Assembly: GCA_013298945.1 (NCBI GenBank)
Contig: JAAFJR010000001.1
Location: 1-64,000, forward strand
Reading direction: 5' to 3'
Source of the DNA: Polaromonas sp.
GTDB lineage: Bacteria; Pseudomonadota; Gammaproteobacteria; Burkholderiales; Burkholderiaceae_C
DNA length: 64,000 bases
The notes under the pieces were generated by a model, which saw nothing but the letters and a program-made list of their open reading frames with translations, was not told the origin of the DNA and did no database searches. The translations under genes were made by a program, and so were the position numbers. Shown piece after piece: positions 54,977 through 64,000 of the stretch (within the stretch, counting starts at the first letter, position 1; each line of letters begins with the position of its first letter).

Positions 54977-55732
54977 ATGGATTTACAACTCAACAACAAA
55001 ACTGCACTGGTTACCGGTGCCAGCACTGGCATCGGTAAAAGCATTGCCTTTGCACTGGCCAAAGAGGGCGTGCAACTGGCGATTTCTGCACGTCGCGTCG
55101 ATTTGCTGAATGCTGTTGCTGACGAAATAGTCAAAAACGGCGGCAAACGTCCCGTGGTGATCGAGTCAGATTTGTACCCCGAAGATGCTTCTACCAACCT
55201 CGCTCAAGCCGCCATTAAAGGTTTAGGACAGGTCGACATTTTGATCAACAACGCTGGCGGCTCGCGCAGTTTTAAGGATTTGCATGTGACCGAGGCGCAA
55301 TGGCAAGAGGCAATGACGCTCAATTTTCACCGCCCGCGCCAGCTGGCCGATGCGCTGATTGACCAGATGATTGGCAACAAATGGGGGCGCATCATCAACA
55401 TCACCGGCAAAAGTGAACCTGAGCATGTGAACGGTGCGTTTTGCGCCAAAGCTGGTATCCACAGCTGGGCTAAAGGGCTGTCGCGCATGGTGGGCAAAGA
55501 TGGCATCACCGTCAACTGCGTGCCGCCAGGGCGTATTTTGTCCGAGCAAATTCTGCGCAATTACACGCCAGAATATCGCCAATGGCAGTCGGACAACGAA
55601 ATTCCGGTCGGCCGCTATGGCGAGCCTGAGGAATTGGCTAATTTGGTGTGTTTCTTGTCGTCGCCGCTGGCCAGCTACATCACCGGCACGGTGATTGCGG
55701 TTGATGGGGGTTTGCGCCGATACCAGTTCTGA
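54977..55732 (+). CDS. atypical SDR family oxidoreductase
   Basis: A 251-residue short-chain dehydrogenase-like protein. NAD(P) loop T-G-A-S-T-G-I-G-K at 13-21 and N-N-A-G-G near 91. The catalytic Tyr position is lost: the region before Lys reads N-G-A-F-C-A-K, so Tyr-x-x-x-Lys becomes Ala-x-x-x-Lys. It belongs to the same atypical group as the protein at 12015. It lies between tcuB and a TctC-type binding protein. Substrate unknown. Confidence 0.88.
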   Translation: MDLQLNNKTALVTGASTGIGKSIAFALAKEGVQLAISARRVDLLNAVADEIVKNGGKRPVVIESDLYPEDASTNLAQAAIKGLGQVDILINNAGGSRSFKDLHVTEAQWQEAMTLNFHRPRQLADALIDQMIGNKWGRIINITGKSEPEHVNGAFCAKAGIHSWAKGLSRMVGKDGITVNCVPPGRILSEQILRNYTPEYRQWQSDNEIPVGRYGEPEELANLVCFLSSPLASYITGTVIAVDGGLRRYQF

Positions 55733-55820
55733 TGATTTCGGGCTAAGCTGAATGCGTCGCCTAAGTTTTTAGGATGGATTCGTTCTGAGCTTTGATTTAT
55801 TAAATGGAAGAGACAAAAAA

Positions 55821-56813
55821 ATGACAAAAAGTACATATTCACGTCGTCAAGTTTTGCAAGCTGCCGCTGTAGCTAGCGCAACTATCGCTGCACCAGCAGT
55901 TTTGGCGCAATCCGCATGGCCGTCTAAACCGATTCGTTTTGTTGTGCCATTCGCACCGGGTGGCACGTCTGAAATCGTCGCCCGCTCAGTGGCAGTGGAG
56001 TTGACGAAGCAATTAGGCGTCAGCGTGTTTGTGGAAAATAAACCCGGTGGCGCAGGCGTGGTGGCTATGCAAGACGTGGCCAAAGCCGCACCTGATGGTC
56101 ACACCATCATCTTGACTCATGTGGGCACACTGGCGGTGAATCCGTACATGCTGGACAACCAGCCCTACGATGTGAACAAAGACTTCACACCTGTCACATT
56201 GTTGGCCAAAGTGCCCAATGTTTTCGTCATTCACCCTGATATACCGGCTAAAAACTTCAAAGAATTTGTCACCTATGCCAAGGCCAACCCAGGTAAATTG
56301 AACTATGGTTCTGCAGGCAATGCCAGTGCGGGGCATTTGGCGATGGAGTATTTAAAGCTGGTCACGGGCATGTTCATCACCCACATTCCATACCGTGGCA
56401 CGGGGCCGCAGTTGACGGATTTGCTTTCTGGCCGCACCCAAGCATCGTCCGCTGGCATGCCAGCTTTGGGCGCGCATATCCGCTCTGGAAAGCTACGCGC
56501 CATCGCTGTGGGTACACAAAAGCGGATTCCTTCCATGCCTGATGTGCCAACGGTGGCTGAAATGGGGTTCCCAAATTTCGAAACCTCTCAGTGGTACGGC
56601 GTGCACGCACCGGCTGGTACGCCGGCTGATATCGTCAAACGCCTGCAAGAGGAGTGTCAAAAAGCGCTCAGCTCAAGCGGTGTAACCGCACGTTTTGCGA
56701 CTGACAATGCGGTCTCTGGTGGCTACTCAAGCGCTGAATATGCCAAATTTATTGCTGGTGAGCAAAAGATTTGGAAAGACATTGTTAAGCGGGCAAGTAT
56801 CAAGGCAGATTAA
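55821..56813 (+). CDS. Bug/TctC-type solute-binding protein
   Basis: A 330-residue periplasmic binding protein of the Bug (TctC) family for TTT transporters. The signal peptide is twin-arginine-like: S-R-R-Q-V-L-Q-A-A with A-V-L-A-Q. Mature signatures are W-P-S-K-P-I-R-F-V-V-P-F-A-P-G-G and N-K-P-G-G-A-G. It probably binds tricarballylate or citrate for the tcuAB pathway. No membrane subunits are adjacent; tctB-tctA at 5094-7121 are candidates. Confidence 0.93.
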   Translation: MTKSTYSRRQVLQAAAVASATIAAPAVLAQSAWPSKPIRFVVPFAPGGTSEIVARSVAVELTKQLGVSVFVENKPGGAGVVAMQDVAKAAPDGHTIILTHVGTLAVNPYMLDNQPYDVNKDFTPVTLLAKVPNVFVIHPDIPAKNFKEFVTYAKANPGKLNYGSAGNASAGHLAMEYLKLVTGMFITHIPYRGTGPQLTDLLSGRTQASSAGMPALGAHIRSGKLRAIAVGTQKRIPSMPDVPTVAEMGFPNFETSQWYGVHAPAGTPADIVKRLQEECQKALSSSGVTARFATDNAVSGGYSSAEYAKFIAGEQKIWKDIVKRASIKAD

Positions 56814-56867
56814 ATCACTTAAATTGATTTGATTGATTTTAATGAGTTTAAATGGGTAAATACGCTT

Positions 56868-56915
56868 TTAGCCGACGTATTTATTGTCTAGATTGCTATC
56901 AAATTTATAGCAAAT
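56868..56915 (+). repeat. dispersed palindromic repeat, copy 14 (intergenic)
   Basis: AGCCGACGTATTTATTGTCT, AGATTGCTATCAAATTTATA, GCAAAT. It lies 121 bp upstream of pntAa and points toward it, in the 223-bp gap after the Bug gene. Confidence 0.85.
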
Positions 56916-57036
56916 ATCGACATTTAGGAGTCTGTCTCTTAGGCGTTAAACCTGATCAGTTTCGCGGTGAAATTGTTGTAAGCTAAGGGTAATATTCAAA
57001 GCTAAATCAAAAGCATCGTAATCTAGGAGACCCTTC

Positions 57037-58149
57037 ATGCTGATAGGCATTCCCGCTGAAACCTTGGCAGGCGAAACCCGCGTCGCTGTCACGCCAGAAA
57101 CCGTCAAAAAACTCACTGCGCAAGGTCATAAATTGCGTATCCAATCGGGCGCTGGTGTTGCTGCTAGCGTGACTGATGCGGCTTTCACTGCTGCAGGTGC
57201 AGAAATTACTGACGCAGCAGGTGCTTTTGGCTGCGATTTGGTCTTGAAAGTTCGCAATACGACGGAAACAGAGACCAAAATGCTCAAATCCGGCAGCACG
57301 CTGGTGGGCATGTTGAATCCATTTGACGCCGATGGTTTGCAGCGCTTAGCCACCGCAGGGGTGACAGGTTTCGCCCTAGAAGCCGCACCGCGCACCACCC
57401 GCGCGCAAAGCATGGACGTATTGTCCAGCCAAGCCAACATCGCTGGCTACAAGGCGGTAATGATGGCGGCAGACAAATACCAGCGTTTCTTCCCGATGCT
57501 GATGACAGCAGCCGGCACCGTCAAAGCTGCCCGTGTGGTGATCTTGGGCGTTGGCGTGGCAGGTTTACAAGCTATTGCTACAGCCAAGCGTTTGGGTGCG
57601 GTGATTGAAGCGTCAGATGTGCGTCCTAGCGTGAAAGAACAGATCGAGTCTTTAGGAGGCAAGTTCATCGACGTGTCGTATGATACCGACGAAGAAAAAG
57701 AAGCTGCCGCAGGTGTGGGCGGTTATGCCAAACCCATGCCGCCAAGTTGGTTGGCACGCCAAGCGATTGAAGTTGCTAAACGTGTGGCGTTAGCAGATAT
57801 CGTCATCTCTACCGCGCTGATTCCAGGTCGTGCAGCACCGACCTTGATTACCGAAGACATGGTCAAGTCTATGAAGCCAGGCTCGGTGATTATTGACATT
57901 GCAGCGGGTAAGGGTCCCAATGGTGGTGGCAATTGCCCGATTTCTGAGGCTGATAAAACGGTGGTTAAACACGGCGTCACCATTGTGGGTGACACCAATT
58001 TGCCAGCGTTAGTGGCGGCTGACGCGTCTGCTCTCTACGCACGCAATGTGCTTGATTTCATGAAGCTCATCATCAACAAAGATGGTGCGTTGCATGTTGA
58101 CTTGGAAGATGACATTGTGGCGGCTTGTTTGATGAATAAATCTAAGTGA
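57037..58149 (+). CDS. pntAa: NAD(P) transhydrogenase subunit alpha, part 1
   Basis: A 370-residue soluble NAD(H)-binding part of proton-translocating transhydrogenase. The N-terminal start is M-L-I-G-I-P-A-E; the Rossmann loop G-V-G-V-A-G-L-Q-A near 173 and P-G-R-A-A-P-T-L-I near 265 fit the family. The alpha subunit is split, as in Rhodospirillum. The next pnt gene is separated by an unrelated ORF. The start has an AGGAG site. Confidence 0.95.
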   Translation: MLIGIPAETLAGETRVAVTPETVKKLTAQGHKLRIQSGAGVAASVTDAAFTAAGAEITDAAGAFGCDLVLKVRNTTETETKMLKSGSTLVGMLNPFDADGLQRLATAGVTGFALEAAPRTTRAQSMDVLSSQANIAGYKAVMMAADKYQRFFPMLMTAAGTVKAARVVILGVGVAGLQAIATAKRLGAVIEASDVRPSVKEQIESLGGKFIDVSYDTDEEKEAAAGVGGYAKPMPPSWLARQAIEVAKRVALADIVISTALIPGRAAPTLITEDMVKSMKPGSVIIDIAAGKGPNGGGNCPISEADKTVVKHGVTIVGDTNLPALVAADASALYARNVLDFMKLIINKDGALHVDLEDDIVAACLMNKSK

Positions 58150-58165
58150 CTATAAAAGGAGCGAC

Positions 58166-58864
58166 ATGCGTATCAAACAAGTTATTTTTGGTGTGATTTT
58201 TGGTGGACTGGTGGGAGCTGGTGCAGCTTTCGCCATGGATATTGAAGTGGGGCGTGCAACGATCAGTTTAAATAGTGATAAGTGGATGCCAGTAAAAGAG
58301 TCGGATCAAAGTGGAAATTTTACTGGGCGTGAAAACGGCAGTTTTGCCATCCAAGAGAAATCATGGATTTTGAAAGATGATGCCAATAAAGTAAAAGCAA
58401 TTATGAAAATACGCTCTACGCCCGGCGGCGCGGGCGTGAATCTTCGTTTTACGGCTGGCTGCAAAGCAGCTGAAAATGCAAACGTCTACGTCAAAGACGC
58501 TACAGGTGGCAGTTTAAGTGATATTGATTGTTTACGCGCTTTTTATGTTGGCAATGCGACTGAATTCATCAATCGTGCATTTAAAGATGAATTTACGCAT
58601 ATTCAAACGAATAAGTTAACAAATCCAAAAGCTGGCGTTTTCATGTCCAACGTTGTGACAATGTCTTCCGGAACATTTCTATCAGTAGCGTTACTGACGG
58701 ATAGTGATTTAGCTGGTTTGCAAGTTGCAAATGCTGAAGTCGTTCCTGCAAATATCAAACCTGAAGTCATTGCATGGGCCAACGAAATGGCGAAAGCAAG
58801 TCGTAGTAGTGTGCGATCTTTCAGCGGCAAGATGAACATGCCAGCGTTCGAATTTAAACAATAA
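58166..58864 (+). CDS. exported protein of unknown function within the pnt operon
   Basis: A 232-residue protein with a clean signal peptide (I-F-G-G-L-V-G-A-G-A-A-F-A, cleavage before M-D-I-E). Mature part is beta-rich, with one cysteine pair (C98-ish and C121-ish) that could form a disulfide. I recognise no domain. It starts 16 bp after pntAa and ends 15 bp before pntAb, with AAAGGAG upstream, so it is co-transcribed. Base use is more AT-rich than its neighbours. It may be an insertion into the operon or an accessory factor. Confidence 0.75.
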   Translation: MRIKQVIFGVIFGGLVGAGAAFAMDIEVGRATISLNSDKWMPVKESDQSGNFTGRENGSFAIQEKSWILKDDANKVKAIMKIRSTPGGAGVNLRFTAGCKAAENANVYVKDATGGSLSDIDCLRAFYVGNATEFINRAFKDEFTHIQTNKLTNPKAGVFMSNVVTMSSGTFLSVALLTDSDLAGLQVANAEVVPANIKPEVIAWANEMAKASRSSVRSFSGKMNMPAFEFKQ

Positions 58865-58879
58865 TAATGTGAGTAAAAA

Positions 58880-59209
58880 ATGGATATTGTTTCCCCCACC
58901 ATTCTCAATCTAATCATTTTCGTCCTCGCTATATACGTGGGTTACCACGTGGTTTGGACGGTGACGCCCGCTTTGCACACGCCGCTGATGGCTGTGACCA
59001 ACGCGATTTCTGCCATCGTTATCGTGGGCGCAATGTTGGCAGCTGCGTTGACTGAAACAACGCTTGGTCAAATTATGGGTTTCCTGGCTGTGGCTTTGGC
59101 TGCAGTGAACGTGTTCGGTGGCTTTTTAGTAACTAGACGCATGCTAGAGATGTTCAAAAAGAAAGAGAAAAAAGCAGTACCTGCCACTATTGAAGGAGCT
59201 GCAAAATGA
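58880..59209 (+). CDS. pntAb: NAD(P) transhydrogenase subunit alpha, part 2
   Basis: A 109-residue membrane segment of the alpha subunit with three to four helices; [12 protein letters not shown] and [13 protein letters not shown] are diagnostic. It overlaps pntB by 4 bp (ATGA), so translation is coupled. Confidence 0.96.
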   Translation: MDIVSPTILNLIIFVLAIYVGYHVVWTVTPALHTPLMAVTNAISAIVIVGAMLAAALTETTLGQIMGFLAVALAAVNVFGGFLVTRRMLEMFKKKEKKAVPATIEGAAK

Positions 59210-60630
59210 GCATGAGTTTAGTAACCCTTTTGTATTTGATTGCTTCGATTTGCTTTATCCAAGCGCTTAAAGGCTTGAGCCATCCGACCACATCCATTCG
59301 GGGCAATGTATTTGGTATGACGGGTATGGCGATTGCGGTTGTGACTACTGCCGCGTTGATTTACAAGCTTTCTAGTGGCAATGCTGGTGGCATGGCGAAT
59401 TTATTGATCGCATTGCTTATTGGTGGTGGCTTAGGCGCTTATATGGCGAATAAAGTTGAGATGACTAAGATGCCAGAGCTGGTAGCGTTCATGCACAGCA
59501 TGATTGGCTTGGCTGCTGTATTTATTGCGATTGCAGCCGTCGTTGAGCCTTATGCTTTCGGTATCGTGGCAAAAGGCTTAGCAATCCCAGTCGGCAACCG
59601 ACTCGAGCTATTTTTAGGCGCTGCTATTGGTGCGATTACTTTCAGCGGCTCGGTGATTGCGTTTGGCAAGCTCAGCGGCAAATATAAATTTCGCTTGTTC
59701 CAAGGTGCGCCTGTGCAGTTTGCTGGACAACACAAGATTAACTTGGTGCTGGGTTTGACTTTGCTCGGTTTGGGTTTGGTGTTCAGCTTCACACAAAGCA
59801 TGCCTGCTTTTTACGCCATGCTGGCACTCGCGTTTGTGATGGGCGTGCTCATCATCATCCCGATTGGTGGGGCTGATATGCCAGTGGTGGTGTCGATGTT
59901 GAACAGCTATTCCGGCTGGGCAGCAGCCGGTATTGGTTTTAGCTTGAACAATGCGATGCTGATCATTGCGGGTTCCTTGGTGGGCTCATCCGGTGCGATT
60001 TTGAGCTACATCATGTGTAAGGCGATGAATCGTTCTTTCTTTAATGTGATCTTGGGTGGATTTGGTGGAGATGCCGTTACTGCGGCAGCTGGTGGCGCGG
60101 TACAGCGCTCAGTTAAATCTGGCAGTGCAGATGATGCCGCTTTTGTGTTGTCAAACGCAGAAACCGTTGTGATTGTCCCAGGCTACGGTTTGGCGGTAGC
60201 TCGTGCACAGCATGCGGTGAAAGAACTTGCAGCCAAGCTCACTGAAAAAGGCATCAACGTCAAATACGCGATTCACCCAGTGGCGGGTCGTATGCCTGGG
60301 CATATGAACGTGCTCTTGGCAGAAGCTGAAGTTCCTTATGACCAAGTGCATGAGATGGAAGACATCAACGGCGAGTTTGGGCAAGCTGACGTTGCTATTA
60401 TTTTGGGAGCTAATGACGTTGTGAATCCGGCAGCTCATGTCAAAGGCAGCGCTATTTACGGCATGCCGATTCTGGAAGCCTATAAAGCCAAGACAATTAT
60501 TGTGAATAAACGAAGCATGGCAGCTGGTTATGCAGGATTGGATAACGAGTTGTTTTACATGGATAAAACCATGATGGTTTTTGGCGATGCGAAGAAGGTC
60601 ATTGAGGACATGGGCAAAGCGATTGAGTGA
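59206..60630 (+). CDS. pntB: NAD(P) transhydrogenase subunit beta
   Basis: A 474-residue subunit with nine membrane helices and a C-terminal NADP(H)-binding domain. [12 protein letters not shown] near 325 is the nucleotide loop; [12 protein letters not shown] and G-A-N-D-V-V-N-P near 405 are family blocks. Produces NADPH from NADH using the proton gradient. Confidence 0.97.
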   Translation: MSMSLVTLLYLIASICFIQALKGLSHPTTSIRGNVFGMTGMAIAVVTTAALIYKLSSGNAGGMANLLIALLIGGGLGAYMANKVEMTKMPELVAFMHSMIGLAAVFIAIAAVVEPYAFGIVAKGLAIPVGNRLELFLGAAIGAITFSGSVIAFGKLSGKYKFRLFQGAPVQFAGQHKINLVLGLTLLGLGLVFSFTQSMPAFYAMLALAFVMGVLIIIPIGGADMPVVVSMLNSYSGWAAAGIGFSLNNAMLIIAGSLVGSSGAILSYIMCKAMNRSFFNVILGGFGGDAVTAAAGGAVQRSVKSGSADDAAFVLSNAETVVIVPGYGLAVARAQHAVKELAAKLTEKGINVKYAIHPVAGRMPGHMNVLLAEAEVPYDQVHEMEDINGEFGQADVAIILGANDVVNPAAHVKGSAIYGMPILEAYKAKTIIVNKRSMAAGYAGLDNELFYMDKTMMVFGDAKKVIEDMGKAIE

Positions 60631-60661
60631 AATTATTGCCAGTAGATTTTGAAAGAATCGT

Positions 60662-62128
60662 TTGAATAGTTTATCTTTGCAATCCAAAGTTGTCGCAGCC
60701 TTGCTGGAAGTCGTGCCAAAACATGCGCTGCTTTGGCATGACGAAGACACCACGCCGTTCGAGTGCGATGGTTTAACAGCCTATCGCCAGCGACCCATGG
60801 TTGTGGCATTGCCTGAAACGTACGAACAAGTGCAGGCTATTTTGAAGTCCTGCCATGCTATGGGTGTACCTGTCGTGGCGCGTGGCGCGGGAACTGGCTT
60901 GAGTGGTGGTGCGATGCCGCACGCAACAGGTGTGACCTTGTCGCTGGCGAAATTTAACAAAATATTGAAATTAGATGCAAAGAGCCGTACAGCCGTGGTT
61001 CAAGGCGGCGTGCGCAATTTGGCGATATCGGAGGCTGCTGCACCGCTGGGTTTGTACTATGCACCTGATCCTTCTAGCCAAATCGCCTGCACGATTGGCG
61101 GCAATGTTGCTGAAAATTCGGGTGGTGTACATTGTTTGAAATATGGCTTGACAGTGCACAACGTGCTCAAAGTCAAAGGCTTCACCGTTGAAGGCGAGGA
61201 AGTTGAGTTTGGCAGCGACGCTTTAGATGCTTCGGGTTACGATTTACTTAGCTTGATTGTCGGTAGTGAAGGCATGCTGGCGGTAACCACAGAAGTTACA
61301 GTTAAATTGATTCCTAAGCCTCAATTAGCACGCTGCATCATGGCCAGTTTTGATGACATTCGCAAAGCGGGTGATGCCGTAGCAGCGGTGATTGCGGCTG
61401 GCATCATCCCGGCTGGTTTGGAGATGATGGACAAGCCCATGACCGCTGCGGTCGAAGATTACGTTCATGCGGGTTACGACTTGACCGCTGAGGCTATTTT
61501 GCTCTGTGAGAGCGATGGCACACCCGAAGAGGTCGAAGAAGAAATCGGCCGCATGACGCAGGTTTTGACAAGCTGCGGCGCTAGTGCGATTGCCATTAGC
61601 CAAAGTGAAGCGGAGCGTTTACGCTTTTGGAGTGGTCGTAAAAATGCTTTCCCCGCGTCAGGTCGCATCAGTCCTGATTACATGTGCATGGATTCCACCA
61701 TTCCACGTAAGCGTTTGGCCGATATTTTGATCGCCATCGCAGAGATGGAAAAAAAATACCTATTGCGCTGTGCAAATGTGTTCCATGCGGGCGACGGGAA
61801 TTTGCATCCCTTGATTTTGTTTGATGCAAACGATTCGGATCAGTTGCACCGCTGTGAGTTATTTGGCGCGGATATTCTGGAAACCAGCGTTGCCATGGGT
61901 GGCAGTGTGACTGGCGAGCACGGAGTGGGCATAGAAAAACTCAATTCCATGTGCGTTCAGTTTAATGCTGTTGAAAATGAGCAAATGTTTGGTGTCAAAC
62001 GTGCTTTTGACCCGCAAAGTTTGCTGAATCCCGGCAAAGTTATTCCAACACTCCAACGCTGCGCTGAATATGGAAAAATGTTGGTGCGCGGTGGGGCAAT
62101 CTCACATCCTGAGTTGGAGCGATTTTAA
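60662..62128 (+). CDS. FAD-linked oxidase (GlcD-like D-2-hydroxyacid dehydrogenase)
   Basis: A 488-residue flavoprotein of the glycolate oxidase GlcD/D-lactate dehydrogenase family. The FAD-binding block is R-G-A-G-T-G-L-S-G-G near 79-88; the C-terminal G-S-V-T-G-E-H-G-V-G-I lies near 420. The start is a TTG at 60662. glcE and glcF, the usual partners, are absent, so it may act alone or with subunits encoded elsewhere. It follows pntB after 31 bp. Confidence 0.9.
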   Translation: MNSLSLQSKVVAALLEVVPKHALLWHDEDTTPFECDGLTAYRQRPMVVALPETYEQVQAILKSCHAMGVPVVARGAGTGLSGGAMPHATGVTLSLAKFNKILKLDAKSRTAVVQGGVRNLAISEAAAPLGLYYAPDPSSQIACTIGGNVAENSGGVHCLKYGLTVHNVLKVKGFTVEGEEVEFGSDALDASGYDLLSLIVGSEGMLAVTTEVTVKLIPKPQLARCIMASFDDIRKAGDAVAAVIAAGIIPAGLEMMDKPMTAAVEDYVHAGYDLTAEAILLCESDGTPEEVEEEIGRMTQVLTSCGASAIAISQSEAERLRFWSGRKNAFPASGRISPDYMCMDSTIPRKRLADILIAIAEMEKKYLLRCANVFHAGDGNLHPLILFDANDSDQLHRCELFGADILETSVAMGGSVTGEHGVGIEKLNSMCVQFNAVENEQMFGVKRAFDPQSLLNPGKVIPTLQRCAEYGKMLVRGGAISHPELERF

Positions 62129-62219
62129 GGTTCCAGTACCAGTCCGCGCTGGCTTTTTAAGCTACCAATGCTATGAGAGGGGGGACGACTATAATTTGTC
62201 ATACTAAAACTCTTCCTAG

Positions 62220-63314
<1,095 letters not shown>

Positions 63315-63316
63315 AA

Positions 63317-64000
63317 ATGTTGAGGATGTTAATAACGGGTGCAGACGGCTTTACCGGTATGCATTTTGTGAAGCAGGCACGCGATGCTGGTTACGATGTA
63401 TTTGCCTTCAACGCAGACTTGACCAACCCTCAAGCAGTTCAAGCTCAAGTGGATACTGCTGCGCCTGATGTGGTTGTGCATTTGGCTGGTATCAGCTTTG
63501 TTGGGCATGACAAGCCTAGTGCTTTTTATGATGTCAACGTGATTGGCACCCTGAATCTGCTAGACGCCTTGTTGAAGCTACCTAGAAAACCAAAACGCGT
63601 TTTGTTGGCAAGTAGCGCCAATGTGTACGGTAATTGTGAGCAGTCTCCAATTTCAGAAATGCAAGCACCAGCGCCAATCAACAACTACGCCATGAGCAAA
63701 CTTGCGATGGAGTATTTGGCAATGACGTACGTAGATCGTTTGCCATTGTTTTTCGTGCGACCCTTTAACTACACCGGCCCGGGTCAAGTTGAATCTTTCG
63801 TCATTCCGAAAATCGTTTCTCACTTCAAACGCCGGGTTACTACGATGGAGCTTGGAAATTTGACGGTGGAGCGTGAGTACAACGATGTTCGAATGGTGAC
63901 TGATGCGTACTTGAAACTGTTGGAAAAAGCCGCAGTAGGTGAAATTTATAACATTTGTTCAGGTAAGACGTATACCTTGCATCATGTCATCGATACATTG
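63317..64000 (+). CDS. rmd: GDP-6-deoxy-D-mannose reductase (truncated by window edge)
   Basis: Read by hand from the ATG at 63317, 2 bp after gmd. 228 codons stay open to the window end. An extended SDR: T-G-A-D-G-F-T-G near residue 7, H-L-A-G-I-S-F-V-G near 58 and active site Y-A-M-S-K near 131, with R-P-F-N-Y-T-G-P-G. Next to gmd, it fits reductase making GDP-D-rhamnose; GDP-fucose-type alternatives are possible. Confidence 0.88.
   Translation, partial: MLRMLITGADGFTGMHFVKQARDAGYDVFAFNADLTNPQAVQAQVDTAAPDVVVHLAGISFVGHDKPSAFYDVNVIGTLNLLDALLKLPRKPKRVLLASSANVYGNCEQSPISEMQAPAPINNYAMSKLAMEYLAMTYVDRLPLFFVRPFNYTGPGQVESFVIPKIVSHFKRRVTTMELGNLTVEREYNDVRMVTDAYLKLLEKAAVGEIYNICSGKTYTLHHVIDTL

Overview
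The window looks like chromosome of a betaproteobacterium of the order Burkholderiales, most likely family Comamonadaceae (Rhodoferax/Polaromonas-like). The reasons are the cox cluster layout (coxB-coxA, a 37-residue assembly ORF, ctaG, DUF2970, coxC, twin-TM protein, SURF1, ctaA, ctaB, SCO1), the DUF3422 and TcuAB/Bug-type genes, a monomeric isocitrate dehydrogenase and a three-gene transhydrogenase. Base composition is close to balanced. This placement is inference from gene content; I saw no rRNA or tRNA.

Layout. 1-2943: a small accessory stretch with the start of a secreted protein, an unrecognised ORF and an intact P4-type integrase. 3210-14506: mostly single metabolic genes: TatD DNase, spermidine-synthase-like protein, TctB-TctA transporter membrane subunits, DUF3422, gamma-glutamyltransferase, alpha/beta hydrolase, EamA exporter, an SDR and a quinone oxidoreductase. 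14592-18923: a TerC-family gene behind a yybP-ykoY (Mn2+) riboswitch, then a two-component system followed by an exported beta-carbonic anhydrase. 18988-23542: ribF-ileS-lspA on the minus strand. 23731-33136: the cytochrome aa3 oxidase cluster with haem A synthesis and copper-delivery genes. 33156-42388: mixed housekeeping genes, including rpoH behind a perfect CIRCE operator, trhO and icd. 42643-45086: rubrerythrin, rubredoxin and rubredoxin reductase, then a cysteine-less glutaredoxin. 45183-49970: a Spy-like chaperone, an MFS transporter and tonB-exbB-exbD-exbD. 49976-56813: mnmA and a tricarballylate/tricarboxylate block (lysR, tcuA, tcuB, SDR, Bug-type binding protein). 57037-62128: pntAa, an unrelated exported protein, pntAb, pntB and a GlcD-like oxidase. 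62229-64000: gmd and a truncated rmd, probably the start of a polysaccharide gene cluster.

The most unusual signal is a dispersed palindromic repeat of about 45-55 bp. Seven copies are intergenic. At least five more lie in-frame inside genes (ileS, an SDR, SCO1, a GST, rubredoxin reductase), where they encode extra peptide segments or, in SCO1, the signal-peptide core. All six intergenic copies that sit upstream of a gene point the same way relative to that gene and carry a promoter-like spacing. It behaves like the Rickettsia palindromic elements, but in a betaproteobacterium.
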